A stretch of DNA of 64,000 bases from positions 11,976,243-12,040,242 of the forward strand of contig CP093829.1 of the NCBI GenBank assembly GCA_033063855.1. The letters are read 5' to 3'. Position numbers and translations under genes: made by a program. Source of the DNA: Smittia aterrima (lineage: Eukaryota > Arthropoda > Insecta > Diptera > Chironomidae). The notes under the pieces were generated by a model. That model made no database searches. It was not told the origin of the DNA and saw only the letters and a program-made list of their open reading frames with translations. Below are positions 22,601 through 36,471 of this stretch, in pieces (the first letter of the stretch is position 1; each line of letters starts with the position of its first letter).

Positions 22601-25600
22601 TTCCCCTTCCCAATAAGCCAATACGGCAAACCAAGTCATCTGGATGGAGCGACGGTCACCTTCAATCTCACCTAACGTCCGAAACACAATCGGTCGTGTT
22701 CGATATTTTCGTCCACTCCAAATCGCAGCCACTGTCAGCTGATATTGTGTGTCTGGTATGAGTCCACCCAGTTTGACCGCCTCGCTGTTCCCCGAAACAA
22801 CGGCAACGACCCTGTAACTTAAATTCATTCAATTATCTTTCTATGTGAGACTCTACATGAAACGAAAGCATCGCAATGACAAAAGCAGCGCATAAGTAAA
22901 AGAAAGCAACCAACGACTCATACATGACAATGTAGACAACAAAAAGTGCTCGAAGGTGAAACGAGGCCATTGTGAACGCTCTTCGGTTAAGGTTTTTTAA
23001 TTAAGTAAGACGACTGAGGAAAATGATAACGGTTGTTAAAGTTGAGAAGCCATGAAAATTTATCGGAGCAAAGTTCACTGTAAAAAACTGAAACGCGATA
23101 CGCTAAATCGATTTTACAATGAATGGCTAATGGTGAGGAATATAAAAGCATGCAAGGTAGCACTTAGCGGTGATGTGTGTCAATCGCGAATGAGTTGGAC
23201 GAACGAAGGAAGCTGTTTGAAAGCTTGACGTGATGAGGTTGACACAGAGCTTTAAATTTTCATGTGTTTAAGCTTAACTGAGACCAATGGACCATCTGAG
23301 GTTTGCTCAATGCTATTGTCAGTCCAGATTTGTTTTTCATTACTCAAAAACCACAGTCTTGTGAAATTATTGTCCCTTCAGCATGATTCCTTCTATTGAC
23401 TTGTCAAAGTCTGTTTGTATCATAATTTACGATTCATCTCCTTTTGAAAGTTTATCGTCTGAAGTTCCGTTGTGGTAAGAGATGAAGTAAACTTTTAATG
23501 ATTTGAGATGTTCAAAGCTTGCAGATTTTTTTATTGAAATGCAAATTTGTTTTGTAAAAAAACCTGATGAAATTTCGAAAAGTTTAATGGAGAAGTTTAC
23601 AGATTGAAAGCCACAGCATTTTAAAATTTTACGATGCAATTTATTGATTTTCTTCAATGGAATGTTGTGAAATTGAGTGGAAAGTTTTCAATGAGAAATC
23701 TCGCGTGGTTTTCCCCGTGAAGAGATTTTTCGAACACATGAGATAAAACTGGATTCGGAAATAATTAAAATCGCTTTAAAAATTCATCAAACCAAAGTGA
23801 TGACTTAATCCAATCAAAGTCCGTTAAACATTAATATTGAGTGAGGAAATTCAGAGATTAATGATTTGCCTTCCCTAAATTGCTTGAAAGTTCGATGATC
23901 AAGCTCATTAATCACACCGCATACCCGCAGGACATTATTGTGACGAAATCGTCTCAAAGGATAAAGGCAAACTCTAGAAAGGTAATGAACTTTATCTTCG
24001 TAACGTAGCACGACTGGAAAACAGCTGCTGCTGGTAAAGTGAGAGGATTTACACAAAACTTTTATAAAGCTCTCAGGATCGTCGTCAACAACATTAGAGA
24101 CGAGAATGTTTCGCATTTCCATTTTCCGGAAGAAGATTAAAAGTGTCAAATCTTTTTGTTTTTCTCGTTCCCTTTATTGCACAAATAAAACTTTGAATTA
24201 TCCTTTTACGTACTCAAGAAAATTGTTATCACTCAAAAGCTCATCTGTCACGTTCTTTTGTTTATCGAAATCGTTAAAATATATCGCATCAGTGCATAAT
24301 TCTTATTTACACAGAAATGAACGACTCGCCCTCATCGAAAGATTGTTGGGATTTGTAGGAGAGAAATATTTGACAGCGGCATGAATATTTAAGCGAAGAG
24401 CTTATTCGGTGTTAATCTTACTCGAGCGAAGATTTATCGTCTCGACTCGAAATCACTTCTTAGCTTCCTTTCGAAAAGCTCGACGGTGTTGCGAGACCTA
24501 AAGTTTATTTTCCTTCGTAACACATCAAGTTGGAAGTCATGAATATTCCGAAAATAAATTTCACAACGAGTAGCTTGCCAAGTGCTTGTTTGCGAAAAAT
24601 GCAAAAGCTCGCAAATTGAAATATCAAATAAGAATTTTAATGAAGGAATGAAAAAGCAAAAACTGATTGCATGCTTCAAAAGTTCTTCAACAACTTTGTC
24701 CATGGAACTAAAGTTTTGATTGACAACGAGCGAGTCGCAAATATTTACAAATCATTATCAATCTAATAACGCTCGAGAATGAAATTCCTCTCGAGTAATT
24801 TTGGATTCTTGCATGATCGATTTATGTTTCGCTCGTAAATTCACATTTCTCCGTCGCTTTCATTCTAGGGAATAAGGAAATAATTCTCGTGGAAAATTGC
24901 TACCGAGAATGAAAAGAAAATTTCTTTTTGTTCACAGCTTGAAAGGAAAAGTTTCAGACGAAAACAGACTTGAAAATATTCTTTCAAGCGAAGGCAAAAC
25001 TTTCTCAATCTTCCAAAAAGCTTTTTGTGTTGCACGATTGTTCGTGGATAAGACTCTTATCTCACCTTTCTACTCGCGAATGTCTCAATCAGCTTAAAAA
25101 ATAATTTCCCACATCAAAGAAATGTAAAATTTTCATGAAAATTCTCAATCGAATGAGCGATTATCTCATAAATCCTCGTCACTCGCTGCGTTCACTTCGC
25201 TTCCAGATTGACAGATCCCGTCAATTGCTGAGCAATTTGTTGAGCTTTACGTCTTATCCGTTCAACCACGAAACGATTACTGAAAAAGCAAAATGAGCCG
25301 TCGAGTTTCGACTTGAACTTTCCCTCCATTCACGTGTGTCGTTCTCGACAAACATTGAATGAAGGTAGAGACATAAATCGGAAGCAGTTCGCATCATAAA
25401 TATTTCGAATGCTCCGCCATTTCAACCGGATTCTTGATGAAAAAACAAGTCGGAATTTTCCGATGGAAAAACTCATGCGACGAAAATCACTCGGGAGAAA
25501 CAACATGTTGGTGAACAATTAAAATAAAATGTTACTCGTCGCGTTTTCTTTCTCCGATGGGAAATGACGACTGTTACATAATTAAAACGAGTGAAATACA

Positions 25601-28600
25601 TTTCATTATAACATCAAGCGACTACACGAAGGGTTCTAAAGTGTAATTGAACTTATGGAAGCAGGCTCCTGCGTTACGAAGTGAGAGCAAATAAGTGGCT
25701 CAGGAAAATCAATAAAGACTCAGATTCTCATCAAAACTTCTCGGTTTCACGTTGAAACAGGGAAGAGCTTTCGAGAATCGAAGGTTGTTCATAATATCAA
25801 TTTAAACATAGTGCAAACTTTCCGATGCATTTCATTGCAACTTGATCAGGGAATGCTCGCTCAATGTCATCGCTAGAAATGTCACGTACGTCAGTAAAAG
25901 TTTTAATAACATGATGTAGCAAGTTTCTTGCACGATATAGTTTATCATTAAATGTAAGTTGTTCCTGATGAGCTTTCTCTGTTTGACGAGAAAAGAGAGC
26001 TAAGCTTTTGAGCAATTCCATCACGGTCTCAGCGAGACATAAAAAGATTTCGTTGTTATCATTCCACTCGACGGAACTCAACACGACTCACAGGATGGAG
26101 AAGGCAATCAAGTTATGTTTAGAAACAATGAATCTCTTCCTCTTTCCCTCGACTCTTGTCATATTTTTTGCACATTCTCCCTTTCCTGCTTTCAAAAGTG
26201 CTCGGATAAAGTCATAAAGCTCAACGATAAATTTTAATTTTTCAGGGGAATTCCTCAATTAACTTTTTCCAGCTTTGCCTTTGCCCCTTTACTGCTTTTA
26301 AAATGTCATCTAGACTTGAGTGAAATTGATGATAAAGCTGTATGAGAATGTCTTGAAGGCAGGAAAATCCGCACACGATTGAAAATTAGTTTTGAAAGTA
26401 ATTGAAACCTTTTTTAATTAACTTTAATATCCAATCGCTCACAAAAATGTTTCAAAGAATTTTCCGGAAGCGTCCACTGTCATCAGGAATTCGAAAATAA
26501 ATTGCCTAACAAACAAAAAGTTGATAAAGTATCGATGACGCTTTGAACTTTCCACCGGAAGCTAATGGAAAAAGTGACGTCACCGATGAAACAGAGAAAT
26601 GAGAAATTAATTGTCACGAATGCAAACAGCCTGTCCTGCAAAGGCTAAATTTAAATTCATTATCCGTGACGAGTGAGCGAGTCTTCTGTGTACATAAATT
26701 TGTCATTTGCGGTACGCGAAGCATGTCAGCCTTGTTTACAATCTCTCGGCATATGTTGTGAAAACTTTATGAAACAAACAATCGGAAAGACTCTGACGAC
26801 ATTTTAATTATTGGAAATTTAGAAAACGATATCAATGAAAGGAATTATACACATTTCTCTCGTTGCATAAAATGCGTAATTTGCTGAGGGAAGTATTATC
26901 ATGACGACAATCGCATCGCCAAGGAGACAAATTTACGACGCACTCTGTAAGAGAATTGACAACGTCGAAAAAGCTACAAAACGCTAAATTTTCTCCGGGG
27001 AAATTCCTCTGAGCAAAGTTCATTGTCTCGTTCACGAACGACCCAAGAGTGGGCATGTCCATCGAGTTTACGAGCTGCTGCGTAGCAAATAAAAGCATTT
27101 GCAACCTTCATATCGAGCACTAAACTCTCCATCTCAAAGATTTCATTTAATTTGTTTCGGAAGACAAGAGCTTCTTGCGAATAATTTTTACGATGAAAAA
27201 TATATTCTTTTCAAATTGGATTTTTCAGAGTGAACTCTTTGCATTCACTTTGCATCGATTTTCTTTAGTGAAAACTAACAGCGGTGCTTCAATAATTCAT
27301 AATACCAACGTCGTTCTTGTAGCAGTAAGAGCAATAAAAGTTTGCTACGAGCGTCGTTGAAATTTCGAATAGAAAATTCAACGAAATTGCGATCTTGAGT
27401 GCTCGAGATGTCTTCAAGCTAATCAACGAAAGGAATTTTCATCGCGATAACGTCTGACATACTTAAATGCGACTATCGATCAGCCCATTCAAATTATATG
27501 TCAGACGCGCTACAATTAAACTCGGTAAGTTTTATGTAATTGAAAATATTTATCAGCGATACTTAAATTAATGACAAGAGCTCAAGGCTTAAGTTAACAT
27601 GCAATTAGCAAAGGTTGCTCATCAAATTTTCGCTTTGAGCGTCAAATTAAATTCATCTGACATAGGAACAAACGTGCACGAGCATTTTTAATGAGATACA
27701 AACAAAGCTTAGCGTTACCTTGCATCCGTTGGTTTATATGTGACGTCATACTTCTCGATCGGATATGCAATGTCCATCGGCTGCTGCCAGCTAACGCGAA
27801 CCGACGTCGGATTGATGAAAGTTACTGTTATGTTCTCTGGAGCAGCAGGAATAGAACCTGAAAAGAGAGGAAGGGAAAACAAAGCTTGCATCAATAAACT
27901 CAATGCGATTAATTTCCTTTTTCTCATGGTAAGAGCTTTTCTGAGAAAAGTATTAACAAACATTTTGCTTTTTATGTCGAAGATTTCTCAACCCGAGGGA
28001 ATTTATGGAACTGAGAATCTTTCGAAACTTCCGGGGAGAGGGACAAAACTTTTAAATCTTCTTATTCATCTTTTTCTCTATAAGTTTTTCAATTGAATCC
28101 ATGTCAGACGAGTCATTGCTCGAGTTAAGACAAATCAATATACAGCTCGTCGCCTAAGAATGCGAAGACCGAGAAATTGCGTTCATGTAACTAAAATTAA
28201 GTTGGCTAAATAAGCCGCTTGTAGTCTTAGGACTGGAAAACATCAAGAAAATCGATCGTAACGAATCAATTATTTAACGAACGCATAAATAATAAACAGT
28301 CGTTCAGTCGCAAACAAGACGAAGAAAACGAAGAAGGTTCGCGTTGATGTTTGTTGTTTAATTGAGCTCAATATAGTCGCGCGAGTTAAAATGGGTTGAT
28401 GACAACTTGATGATAAATTCATCACTCGACACAGACTCGAGTTCAGGCAAACTATCATCGTTGTCGTTAAAGACCTTTTAGAAGCTTTAAGGCTCATTGT
28501 CTCACTACGAGTAAAACTATGCTTGAGCACGATTACAAAATGCGTAGCTCGAAGCAAGAGTGAAATCAGAAATTGCGAATTAATCCTAACTTCGTTATTG

Positions 28601-28741
28601 GTTCATTTAAGGGTAAAGATTACAGACTAACTCGGTTTAGAGAGAGCTTCTACGTTCTATAAATAAAATTGACTCACCAGCAAGTCCTGCATGAATCGCC
28701 AACAAAGTTGCAAAAATGAGCATGTTCAACCGAAATGCTCC
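16678..28741 (-). CDS. Type I membrane protein with one fibronectin type III domain
   Basis: Seven exons with continuous phase: 28741-28678 (ATG at 28723), 27857-27719, 22811-22672, 22575-22442, 22237-22043, 17202-16999 and 16938-16678. They encode about 372 residues. The N-terminus MLIFATLLAIHAGLAG is a signal peptide. Residues about 19-108 form one FNIII sandwich (IPAAPENITVTFINPTSVRV through RPIVFRTL, with the usual SVRVSW tryptophan and the LIPDTQYQLTV loop). A Pro-rich juxtamembrane stretch follows, then a transmembrane helix at about 157-177 (IGIVVLVLMVWAGAIGLFF). The cytoplasmic tail contains RWGKIRMLLPYQPDYK, a conserved-looking segment RGFDSIEFIRRYGSQS, and a Ser/Pro-rich end. An adhesion or receptor role is only inferred from the architecture. 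Exon 1 begins at an acceptor, so a further 5' exon is likely. I do not recognise the gene name. Confidence 0.75.
19840..20150 (+). other. GC-richer island inside an intron, possible unidentified exon
   Basis: Within the long intron between 17203 and 22042 this 300-bp stretch is clearly richer in G+C and CpG than its surroundings. It contains a short open frame, MDNESNVLASRSPHSA, ending at a possible donor GCG|GTAAAC near 20127. I cannot connect it to any downstream plus-strand exon. It could be an alternative promoter, an enhancer, or an exon of an overlapping gene. Confidence 0.25.
20380..20416. repeat. Degenerate GATA/GAGA-type simple repeat
   Basis: A short run of purine-rich units (ATAGAGATAGAGATACAGAG and similar) inside an intron. 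It is low complexity with no evident function beyond possible GAGA-factor-type binding. Confidence 0.5.
22812..27718 (-). other. 4.9-kb intron of the FNIII gene
   Basis: This separates the two exons that together make the FNIII domain. I see no nested gene, RNA gene or transposon. Short frames occur on both strands, such as 25797-26084 and 26832-27104 on the minus strand, but have no recognisable features and no splice context. Confidence 0.5.
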
Positions 28742-31700
28742 CTACGAGAAAAACTTTATCTGAAGCTGTCGACCGAGTAATCCACAGGACACATTTGTTT
28801 CAATTATTTCACTACCCAATCGATCGATAATTTTCATTAAAACACTTTCCACTTTCCTTTTCTCCTCCCTCCGTTCAAATTGAGTTGAGTTTGTTTTTTT
28901 TATAGAAAAGAAATTTTTCAATTTCCTGAATCGCTCAAGAGAAGAATTTTTATCTAAATTCCACTTTATCACAATTTTTTCTTTTCACTAACCACACTCT
29001 ATTTCAGTTAACGGACAATTTGTAATCACAGCTTGTCGTAGAACATGTGTTTGCAGCTTCAACTGATTCGACAATCCAAGCTTGAGACTTTTTCTCTCAT
29101 TTCTGTTTTTTCCTTCACACTAAATGAGCAAATGACATCAACTAATGGATTTTCCCTCTTTGTTAAACTGCGCGACTGTAACCATCGCTCTTGTAATTCC
29201 TCTTCGAGTCGTCAGTCGACGGGCTTTTGTTGAATAAAATATTTATCACAAAATTCTTTTTTGTCTGTAATTTTAATTTTCCGTTTCACCACTCGAGTTC
29301 CACCTCCGGTTGATTATGCGCCTTGCTCCCGAACACGAGCAAAGTGTAATTTGAATGTAAAATCCTTCGACAACACTGGTAAAGTTTCTTTTAATTATCG
29401 TTTTTCCTACGCTGTTCGTGAATATTTGATCTTACTTCACTTTTTGAATGTGAAACACACAGAAGAAGGAATTTTCCCGACCTCTTTTGTGCTTACACTT
29501 CTATTTGATTTTCTTTTGTCGTTCAGCTGTCGATGTCTCGTTACGATACCAACGATAATCTTAAATGCGCGTGACTTTCCTTTATAATTGACGTCTGCTC
29601 TCGAACTTCCACGTGATGATGACGGTTACATCAGAAACCTGGAAGATAAAAGTGAGAAGAAAAGATTTAATCGATCTGCTGGCCCTTCTAGAATAAATTG
29701 AAAAAGTCAAGAAACTCTTGTCGTTTCCTGGTTCAAATTTCACTTTCAAATCATCGGTTCAAGTTCAGAGCGCGTTGTCATCGCAGGAAAATCAATTTCA
29801 TCATCGACTATTAATAGCTGATGTAGCGATAAAGAAAAAAACTTTTCAACCTTCTTTCATTCCATCCGAAGAGATTGAAAAGTTTGCGCTGCTTCAACGA
29901 TTGATTTATGGCTTCGGGCGGCTGCCTCTCGAGCTCAATGAGCTGCTTGTACTCAATGCTTATTAAATTATTATTCTGATCAGCAAACACGTTTAAGACT
30001 CTATTAAAGTCGCTTAGATTTGACATTTGGGAGCCACTCACTAGACCATTGCTGCTTCTATTTTTACTGCTAAACTAGCAGCTCTATCAAAATATCGATT
30101 TTCTGAGTGCTTCTGAACAAAAGACAAATAACGATTTCATACGATCATAATGGTCATCATGTGCCTTGACATACTTCGACATTCGTCAGTTTTTTTTATC
30201 TAAGCCCTGCTGTCTAACTCTTTTCAACCCCTACTCACATGATTTGAATTTAGAAAGTTTATCTCTCCAGGCTTACTTGAGATTTAAAGGCTTCGATACA
30301 GAATCTGAATAAATCAAAAGCTTTTGAGAAAAGTGCAGCATTTAATCTCTTGCAGGGTTGATTGCTACCAAAAGTTAATTTTTCACTTCGATACCCTTTA
30401 ATCTCATGACCGAATGAAGAACTTCATTTTTCCAGAATAACGTTAAGTCAAGTCGACAGATTCAATTAGAGAGTTTCGGTGTTTTTCTGCAGCGGATGTT
30501 TTGACGGATATTTGATTTTTTCAATCGGATATTTCATTCTGTCGCAGCCAAAAGCAAAATCTCCGTCGAACTTGCTAGCACAATTAAAGGTCGACCATGT
30601 TTTCAATCATTGCTGGCTCATTATTTGCATCACGAAAACAAACTTTATCTGTTAATTAATGATATCACATGAACTCACAGCAAAGTGAACAGCTCCCCGC
30701 ACTTGTCGCTTTGTTTGTTTTTTAATTCTCATGTGTCGGCGTTGAAAAAATTCAATTTACTTCAAACATGTGTTCAATTATTTTTTCAATCAGCAACATT
30801 GCGTTTCAGTTGTGGAAAATCGAGTGGGAATGTGAATCGCACGGGATGGAAAATCGATTTCAATCAAGTGAGTCAAAGCCCGGAAAATGGTAATGAAAAA
30901 CAATTCAAACTCTCGACGATTCGAGACTGTAACAACGGAGATAATTAATTTAGGTTAAAAGACGAAGAAATCGTCTAGAAAAGACGTTGTGAAGACGATG
31001 ATTAGCTTTGTTTGTCGGTGAATGATTTGTATGCTTTCTCGTGCCGTTGTTCTTGGTAATTAATTTATCACATTTTGCTTAGAAGACTTTACATCTTCTC
31101 ATCGCCTTAAGGTGCAAACAGATGAAACAAAATAAAAAAACGCAGTCACAACATGACACATCATATTAAATTAACTTATCCTCGGGCCACGAAAGATTCT
31201 CATTAGTTTATCTGACGACCATCAGGCAACGAGCTCTGATGAATATTTACATGCTCATGTGTCATTAGAATTCTCAAAAGTGGCCCCGGTTGGCCTCGAA
31301 CCAATAAACAAGAACGTCACATTTCTCGCAACACGACAATGGATCATAATATTTTCCGAAATCCTTTTATCTCAAGTCGACTTCATTAACCTTTTAATGC
31401 TTCATCAGTTGACAGAAAACTTTTATTTATCTGTTTTCTCATTGTTGTTCGAATAGAATGTTAATGACTCTGGGAAAAATTGTTGACGTTTAGTTGTTTT
31501 AGTAAGATTAATAATTCATTGTTGCCCGAGGAGTTCGCGTTGCGTTAATGAAGAGCCAATTTGTGCTTTTACTGTTTTTAAGAGATTCTGTGGAAAATCG
31601 AAAAGCAAACTCATGAAACGAGCGATTTTTGAAGCATAAAGTCTTCAACTTTTTATTTGCTCGATGAAATATTTGAAACGCTTTTGTCTGAACAAGCGGA

Positions 31701-34178
31701 ATTAAATATTTAAACTCATTTAAATTGCGATTCTCGTATACTAAAGCAACAAAGCTTTAGCTTTAAGACAAAATAAAACAACAATGTCAGATTCTTGAAA
31801 AATCTGATGCCTCTCCTTCCATTCAACCTGAGCTTGTTATTCTTTTCTCTCTTCATTCATCTTAAAGTCGAAAAGTTCCCACCGAAGAAAGGAAAAGATT
31901 GTTGAATAGAACGTTGTTGAGCTGCCTCAATGAGCCTTGAGTAAGTAGCTGGGCTACCTTCAAATCAATACTTTGGTTCAATATTTCATTCTCAAACGTC
32001 CCTAGAGCATCGTGGAAATTCCATCGCCTTTTATAAAAGATTAATCTTCGTTTTATTATGCACATTTGTCTTTTTTGCACGATCTATTTTTATCGGAAAC
32101 ATTTGACTATCCGGGAATTAGTTTCACTATATTTTCATCCTGACAGTAAATATTTAAATTCACTTAAACGAACACTTTCCCCTCACGAATTTGATTGCTG
32201 CTTTTAACTTTCACGAACGGATGTTCCGTTCCGAACCATTACATTTCCTGTAATTGTCATTGTAACTCTTCATAATTGCGTCTTGTCAGACATCGCTTAG
32301 GGCAGCGTAAGAGAAGGTCAAAGTCTCTCGTGAACGGCTAACCACAAACTCACCTTATGAAGAATTCAACAATCCCCGTGAATTATTAATTGAACTTTTT
32401 GATGATTTCACATGTGGCCCATTTCCCCCGCCAATTAAAAATTTATTATCCAATTTTTATCGACCTTCATTAGGTCGCCCACCTCCAAATAAAACGAAAG
32501 GCGACTGCTCACTTGTAAACTCCTTTAATACGTTTGTCTTCAAAAAGACAAAACAGTCGATGGCACTGAAGAAAATTATTTCCCAGAATGATATTTTTTT
32601 TTTGATATTTCAACTCGCGACCGAAATAAGATTCATCGTCCGAACACGACCGCACGCAAATGAAGACTAAACGTTCGATTGTAATTTTCCTTTCTGCAGC
32701 ACAATATCGAAAGAAAAGTTCTGAAAATAATAATAAAGCACGATCGGAAAGCAAATGAATCATGCTTTTCTCCCAGCTGCATGGACTTTTCTCGCTTTTC
32801 TCTCTCGTCGAGTTCGAATTTTCGAACAACCGACGACGACACGAAGAGCTTTGTAACTCTCGCGAGCTTTTCTTCTGCTCGACTGCTATCAGAAATCATG
32901 ATGCGGAATTTCGCTTGTAAATAAATATTCCGCTCATCTTTATTTCTTCATCAATGCGAATCTCAATGTTGAAGTGGATTTATTGTGAGAATCTTCCGAT
33001 GAGTGTTTGGATGCTTTCAACGATGAGATGAAGCAGCTTTGAATAACAATTGTGTAATCTTGTTAAAATCTTCAGACGTGAGAGGTGCTTGTGAAATTAA
33101 ATACGCATTCCCGACACAGCCAGACAAGAGAGGAAAATATTCCTGACATATTCTTCCAAACGCGCGCAAATCGGAGAAAAAATTCATTGCGTTGTTCGAG
33201 AGAAATTTGTTTATATTTATGTTTGCACGCTGTTCTTGATTCAAATGATGCAAGACAAATGCGATAAAAATATTCCCAATCCGACGCCAAATTTGTAAAT
33301 TGAGAAGAAAATTTCGTTCAGTTTGGGAAAATTTTATTTGATCTACGACATGCCTGAGAAGGCGGCGATACAATAAACTCACAATGTGTTGATATTGATT
33401 TGCACAAAGGGAAATGTGAACAGAGACTTTTTGAATCTGTTTTCAGTTATTTGATTTTTCGGGAGCGTTAGATGTTCTTTTTCGAAACCTCGGGACGTGA
33501 AAGTCGATATCACAAAAAGCTTTCAAAGTAATTACATTAAATGTTTTTATAATCTCAAGCGAGATGAAGAAGCGAACGTCCGCTTATCTTAATTGAACGT
33601 GACTCATCGGATAAAAGAAAACTTTCATAATTTCTTCTCTGAAGACGAACGTTTTCCTAAAATGAAACCAAACACAAAGAAATGCTCGTTTAACTTTTCA
33701 TATTCAAGAAAAACCTTTGACTCCTTCAAAATTGAAATGGACAGTTGCCTGACAGGTGGAAAATTGATTACTACTGGATTCTCTCTGGGAAGCTAATAAA
33801 TGTTTATTGAAAGTGGCGGTTCGCTTTAGTACTGAAGGCAGTAACCATAAAATGAGTTTTATTGGAAATTAAACGATACAAGACATCGTGTAATTTATTA
33901 TTTTCACTTTGTGACAAATGATCAGCTTAGCAAATTAATCGTTGTTGACACATGATGCTAAAATGTTTTTGAGCTTTTCAAAAGCTTAACAACTCGATGA
34001 CGGTAATCAGAAATATTTACTCTTCTGGTAATCCACTCATGTCGCGTATAAGCTCATGAAAAGCGACACGGTAATACCGTGACGGTATATTAGACTCAAT
34101 TTTATTTCACAGAAAACAATAAATTTACTCAGTTCAAGATTGAAAACAATTATTTACCTTCAATTAAAATTATAGAAA
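28742..34178. other. Intergenic region with likely 5' sequences of the FNIII gene
   Basis: The FNIII gene's first recognised exon starts at an acceptor, so its promoter and 5' UTR exon must lie upstream, somewhere in or beyond this 5.4 kb. I could not place them. No coding exon, RNA gene or repeat stands out. Confidence 0.4.
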
Positions 34179-35386
34179 TCAAAGTTTAATTCGTGGACTT
34201 CGACAGGAATCAGTTATGAACCAGTCTTTGATGCTTCTGTAGACTTTTGTCGTTGAATCCTGTTCGTTCAGTTTCTGACAAATTCGACAAGGATTCAAGG
34301 AATGATCGAAGACGACTTTATAATATTTTTTCCACCAGAAATATTTAATATATTCGTCTGGATTGTACGACAGAAATTGAAGATATTTTGCCAATTCCTC
34401 AACTGTATCGAATCTTTCAACATCAATGTAAGACTTCGGAGGGAAAAATCGTGACAGCTTAGCTCCAGAATAAATTACTGGGACAACAAAATTTTCCATG
34501 TTCTTGAAAACTTTTTCAGTAACGTAGTCATCACACAAAGTATTCTCAAATGCAAAGTAAAATCTGTATGTCGTATTGAGCAATTCATCGCAAATCGGGG
34601 AGTTCCTCTCGCATTGAAGTGTTCCACAATTTCCATAAACATCAACGTCAATGTATGTTTGCAATTTTTCTACAAGTTCATCTCGTTTTGAACTGGCATT
34701 GCAATGAGAGACAAACCAAGCTGCAGTCTTCGTTTTCTGTTGTGCAATATGATACAATTCCGAATCGAAGAAACCTTGATGTGGCTGCCTCCATTGAACT
34801 TCTAAAGATGGCGCAATTTGCTTGCCACTTACGAGATCAATCGTCTGACCGTAGTTCCACAAAACGTCTGAGTCTAACCGATAAGTCATGGTGAAGTTGT
34901 AAAAACTTTCATGTTGTGACAGATCCTGGTGTATCTCAGTTGGACATCTAAAATTAAATTTGCAAAATACTGAGTCTCATGGCTCGTTTTAATAAATAAC
35001 AATTCTCACTCCAAAGATGCGAAGAAGTAAATTTGTCTGGGATCTCTTGTTGGTGGAATGTCTTTCAAATACGATTCGGTTTCGGCTCCGTGAAACACAA
35101 GAGCATCGTATTGGTTAGGATGCGGGAGAAATTTCTTATCTCGCGTGAACCTGCAATTTTTGGCAGGACAGCCAATCGACTCCAAGTAATTCTCTTCAAA
35201 AGCTTCTTCTCGTAGAGTCCACGAAGGGTAAATAAAGAATTTTGTCCAAAACAAAATAGTTTTTATAGGTTTTCTCGAAGTTGCTAATTCAAACTTGACT
35301 CTTTGATTTTCAGTAAAATAAATGAAGCAAATTGTAGAGAAAACGCTAAGAATTATCAAGACGATGTGCCGTGCCCGTCTGTTCAT
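34179..35386 (-). CDS. Alpha-1,3-fucosyltransferase (GT10 family)
   Basis: Two exons, 35386-35010 and 34947-34179, join in phase to give 381 residues. GT10 enzymes transfer fucose from GDP-fucose in alpha-1,3 linkage to GlcNAc on N-glycans, in the Golgi. The start MNRRARHIVLIILSVFSTIC gives the expected short cytoplasmic tail and signal-anchor helix of a type II protein. The catalytic signature YRFYFAFENTLCDDYVTEK at about residues 230-250, followed by VVPVIYSGA and FFPPKSYID, is the GDP-fucose-binding core of the family. DALVFH and MTYRLDSDV are the usual N-terminal domain motifs. Length is slightly short but complete. Whether it is the core alpha-1,3 enzyme (FucTA) or a FucTC/D-like paralog cannot be told from the sequence alone. 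Confidence 0.9.
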
Positions 35387-36471
35387 TATAAACTGATGAA
35401 GTCAAGTTAAGCTCAACTAAACAGGCGGTAATGATGTAGAATCTACATTGTAGATCCAGGTGAGAAATATATTTCAAAAGAATTTTTTTAATTTCCTTGT
35501 TTGTTAATTGCAAAATATTGAATAAACTCTGTAAATTATATTTCGTAATATAAAAATGATTAAGCTAAGCGTTAGGCCTTCTGCTTTTTATTAAAAGTTC
35601 ACAGTCTAAAGCATTGTCAATGCTTGGCACGTTTTAATATTCAAGGAAGTCTCTTAAGATAAAACTTGTTACTCGTTTTCTGTTACATGCTGAATTGAAT
35701 TTCTTCATCAGTCGGAAGAATCCTCATTTCGATTGACTGACTCAGCAAAGAAAAAGAACTAGGCCAGAGTGTCGAGAATAATTACAATGAATGAACTTTG
35801 ATGTTCTATAACCCAGAGAAATGCTCTGGGTCGTAATTTGAAGAAGTGTTGTTTATCTTCCTCTTGAAAGAAAGAATGAGAACCTCATGGAAGCAGTTAG
35901 AGAACACTTGAAAAGGCAAGTTAGATGAATCGATGTTGCGAACGAGAAGAAATTAAAGCAATTCCCTTACAGGCTCTTTAATAAATGGAACAGCTTGCGT
36001 AAACTCCCATCGACCTTTTCTTTCTTCTCGGACTGCTGCACGAGTCATAACTTCTCATTACGATGCGTCTGAAAAGAACAATTAAATTCGTGAAACCAGC
36101 TACGGACAAATCTTTGTATAAGACAATTGGATTCTCCATCATCAGACGACTTTTGAACTCCAAGAGCGACGACGAAACGAAATCCTTTTTAGTGTCACGT
36201 TCCGCTCACGGCTAAGTTTGTTCAAATTGTTAATATTATTTCTAACTACAGCTGAAAGAGGAAAATAGTTTTAATTAAGGCATGAAACTTGAGCTAAAAG
36301 AAGCAAGAGAGGTAAAGTTTCGTAATTAATAACGTTTTACTCAATCAACGCCCTTGGCTTACAATATTGATTCACATTCCTGTGATGATCATGATAATAA
36401 AGGATTTGTTTATTAAATGTTTGCCTTAATAGCGACGGCATTAGCTTTAACGATTACATGAGAGATTACTA
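35387..36471. other. Intergenic region
   Basis: About 1.1 kb between the fucosyltransferase start and the small secreted-peptide genes. I see no supported gene. The fucosyltransferase promoter should lie at its left edge. Confidence 0.5.

Noticed and set aside
25797..26084. Minus-strand open frame of 95 codons
   Set aside because: Lies inside an FNIII-gene intron, has no motif, and no acceptor/donor phases match the flanking exons.
33017..33382. Minus-strand open frame of 121 codons
   Set aside because: Looks like chance: no ATG context, domain or splice support, and overlapping frames of similar length on both strands.
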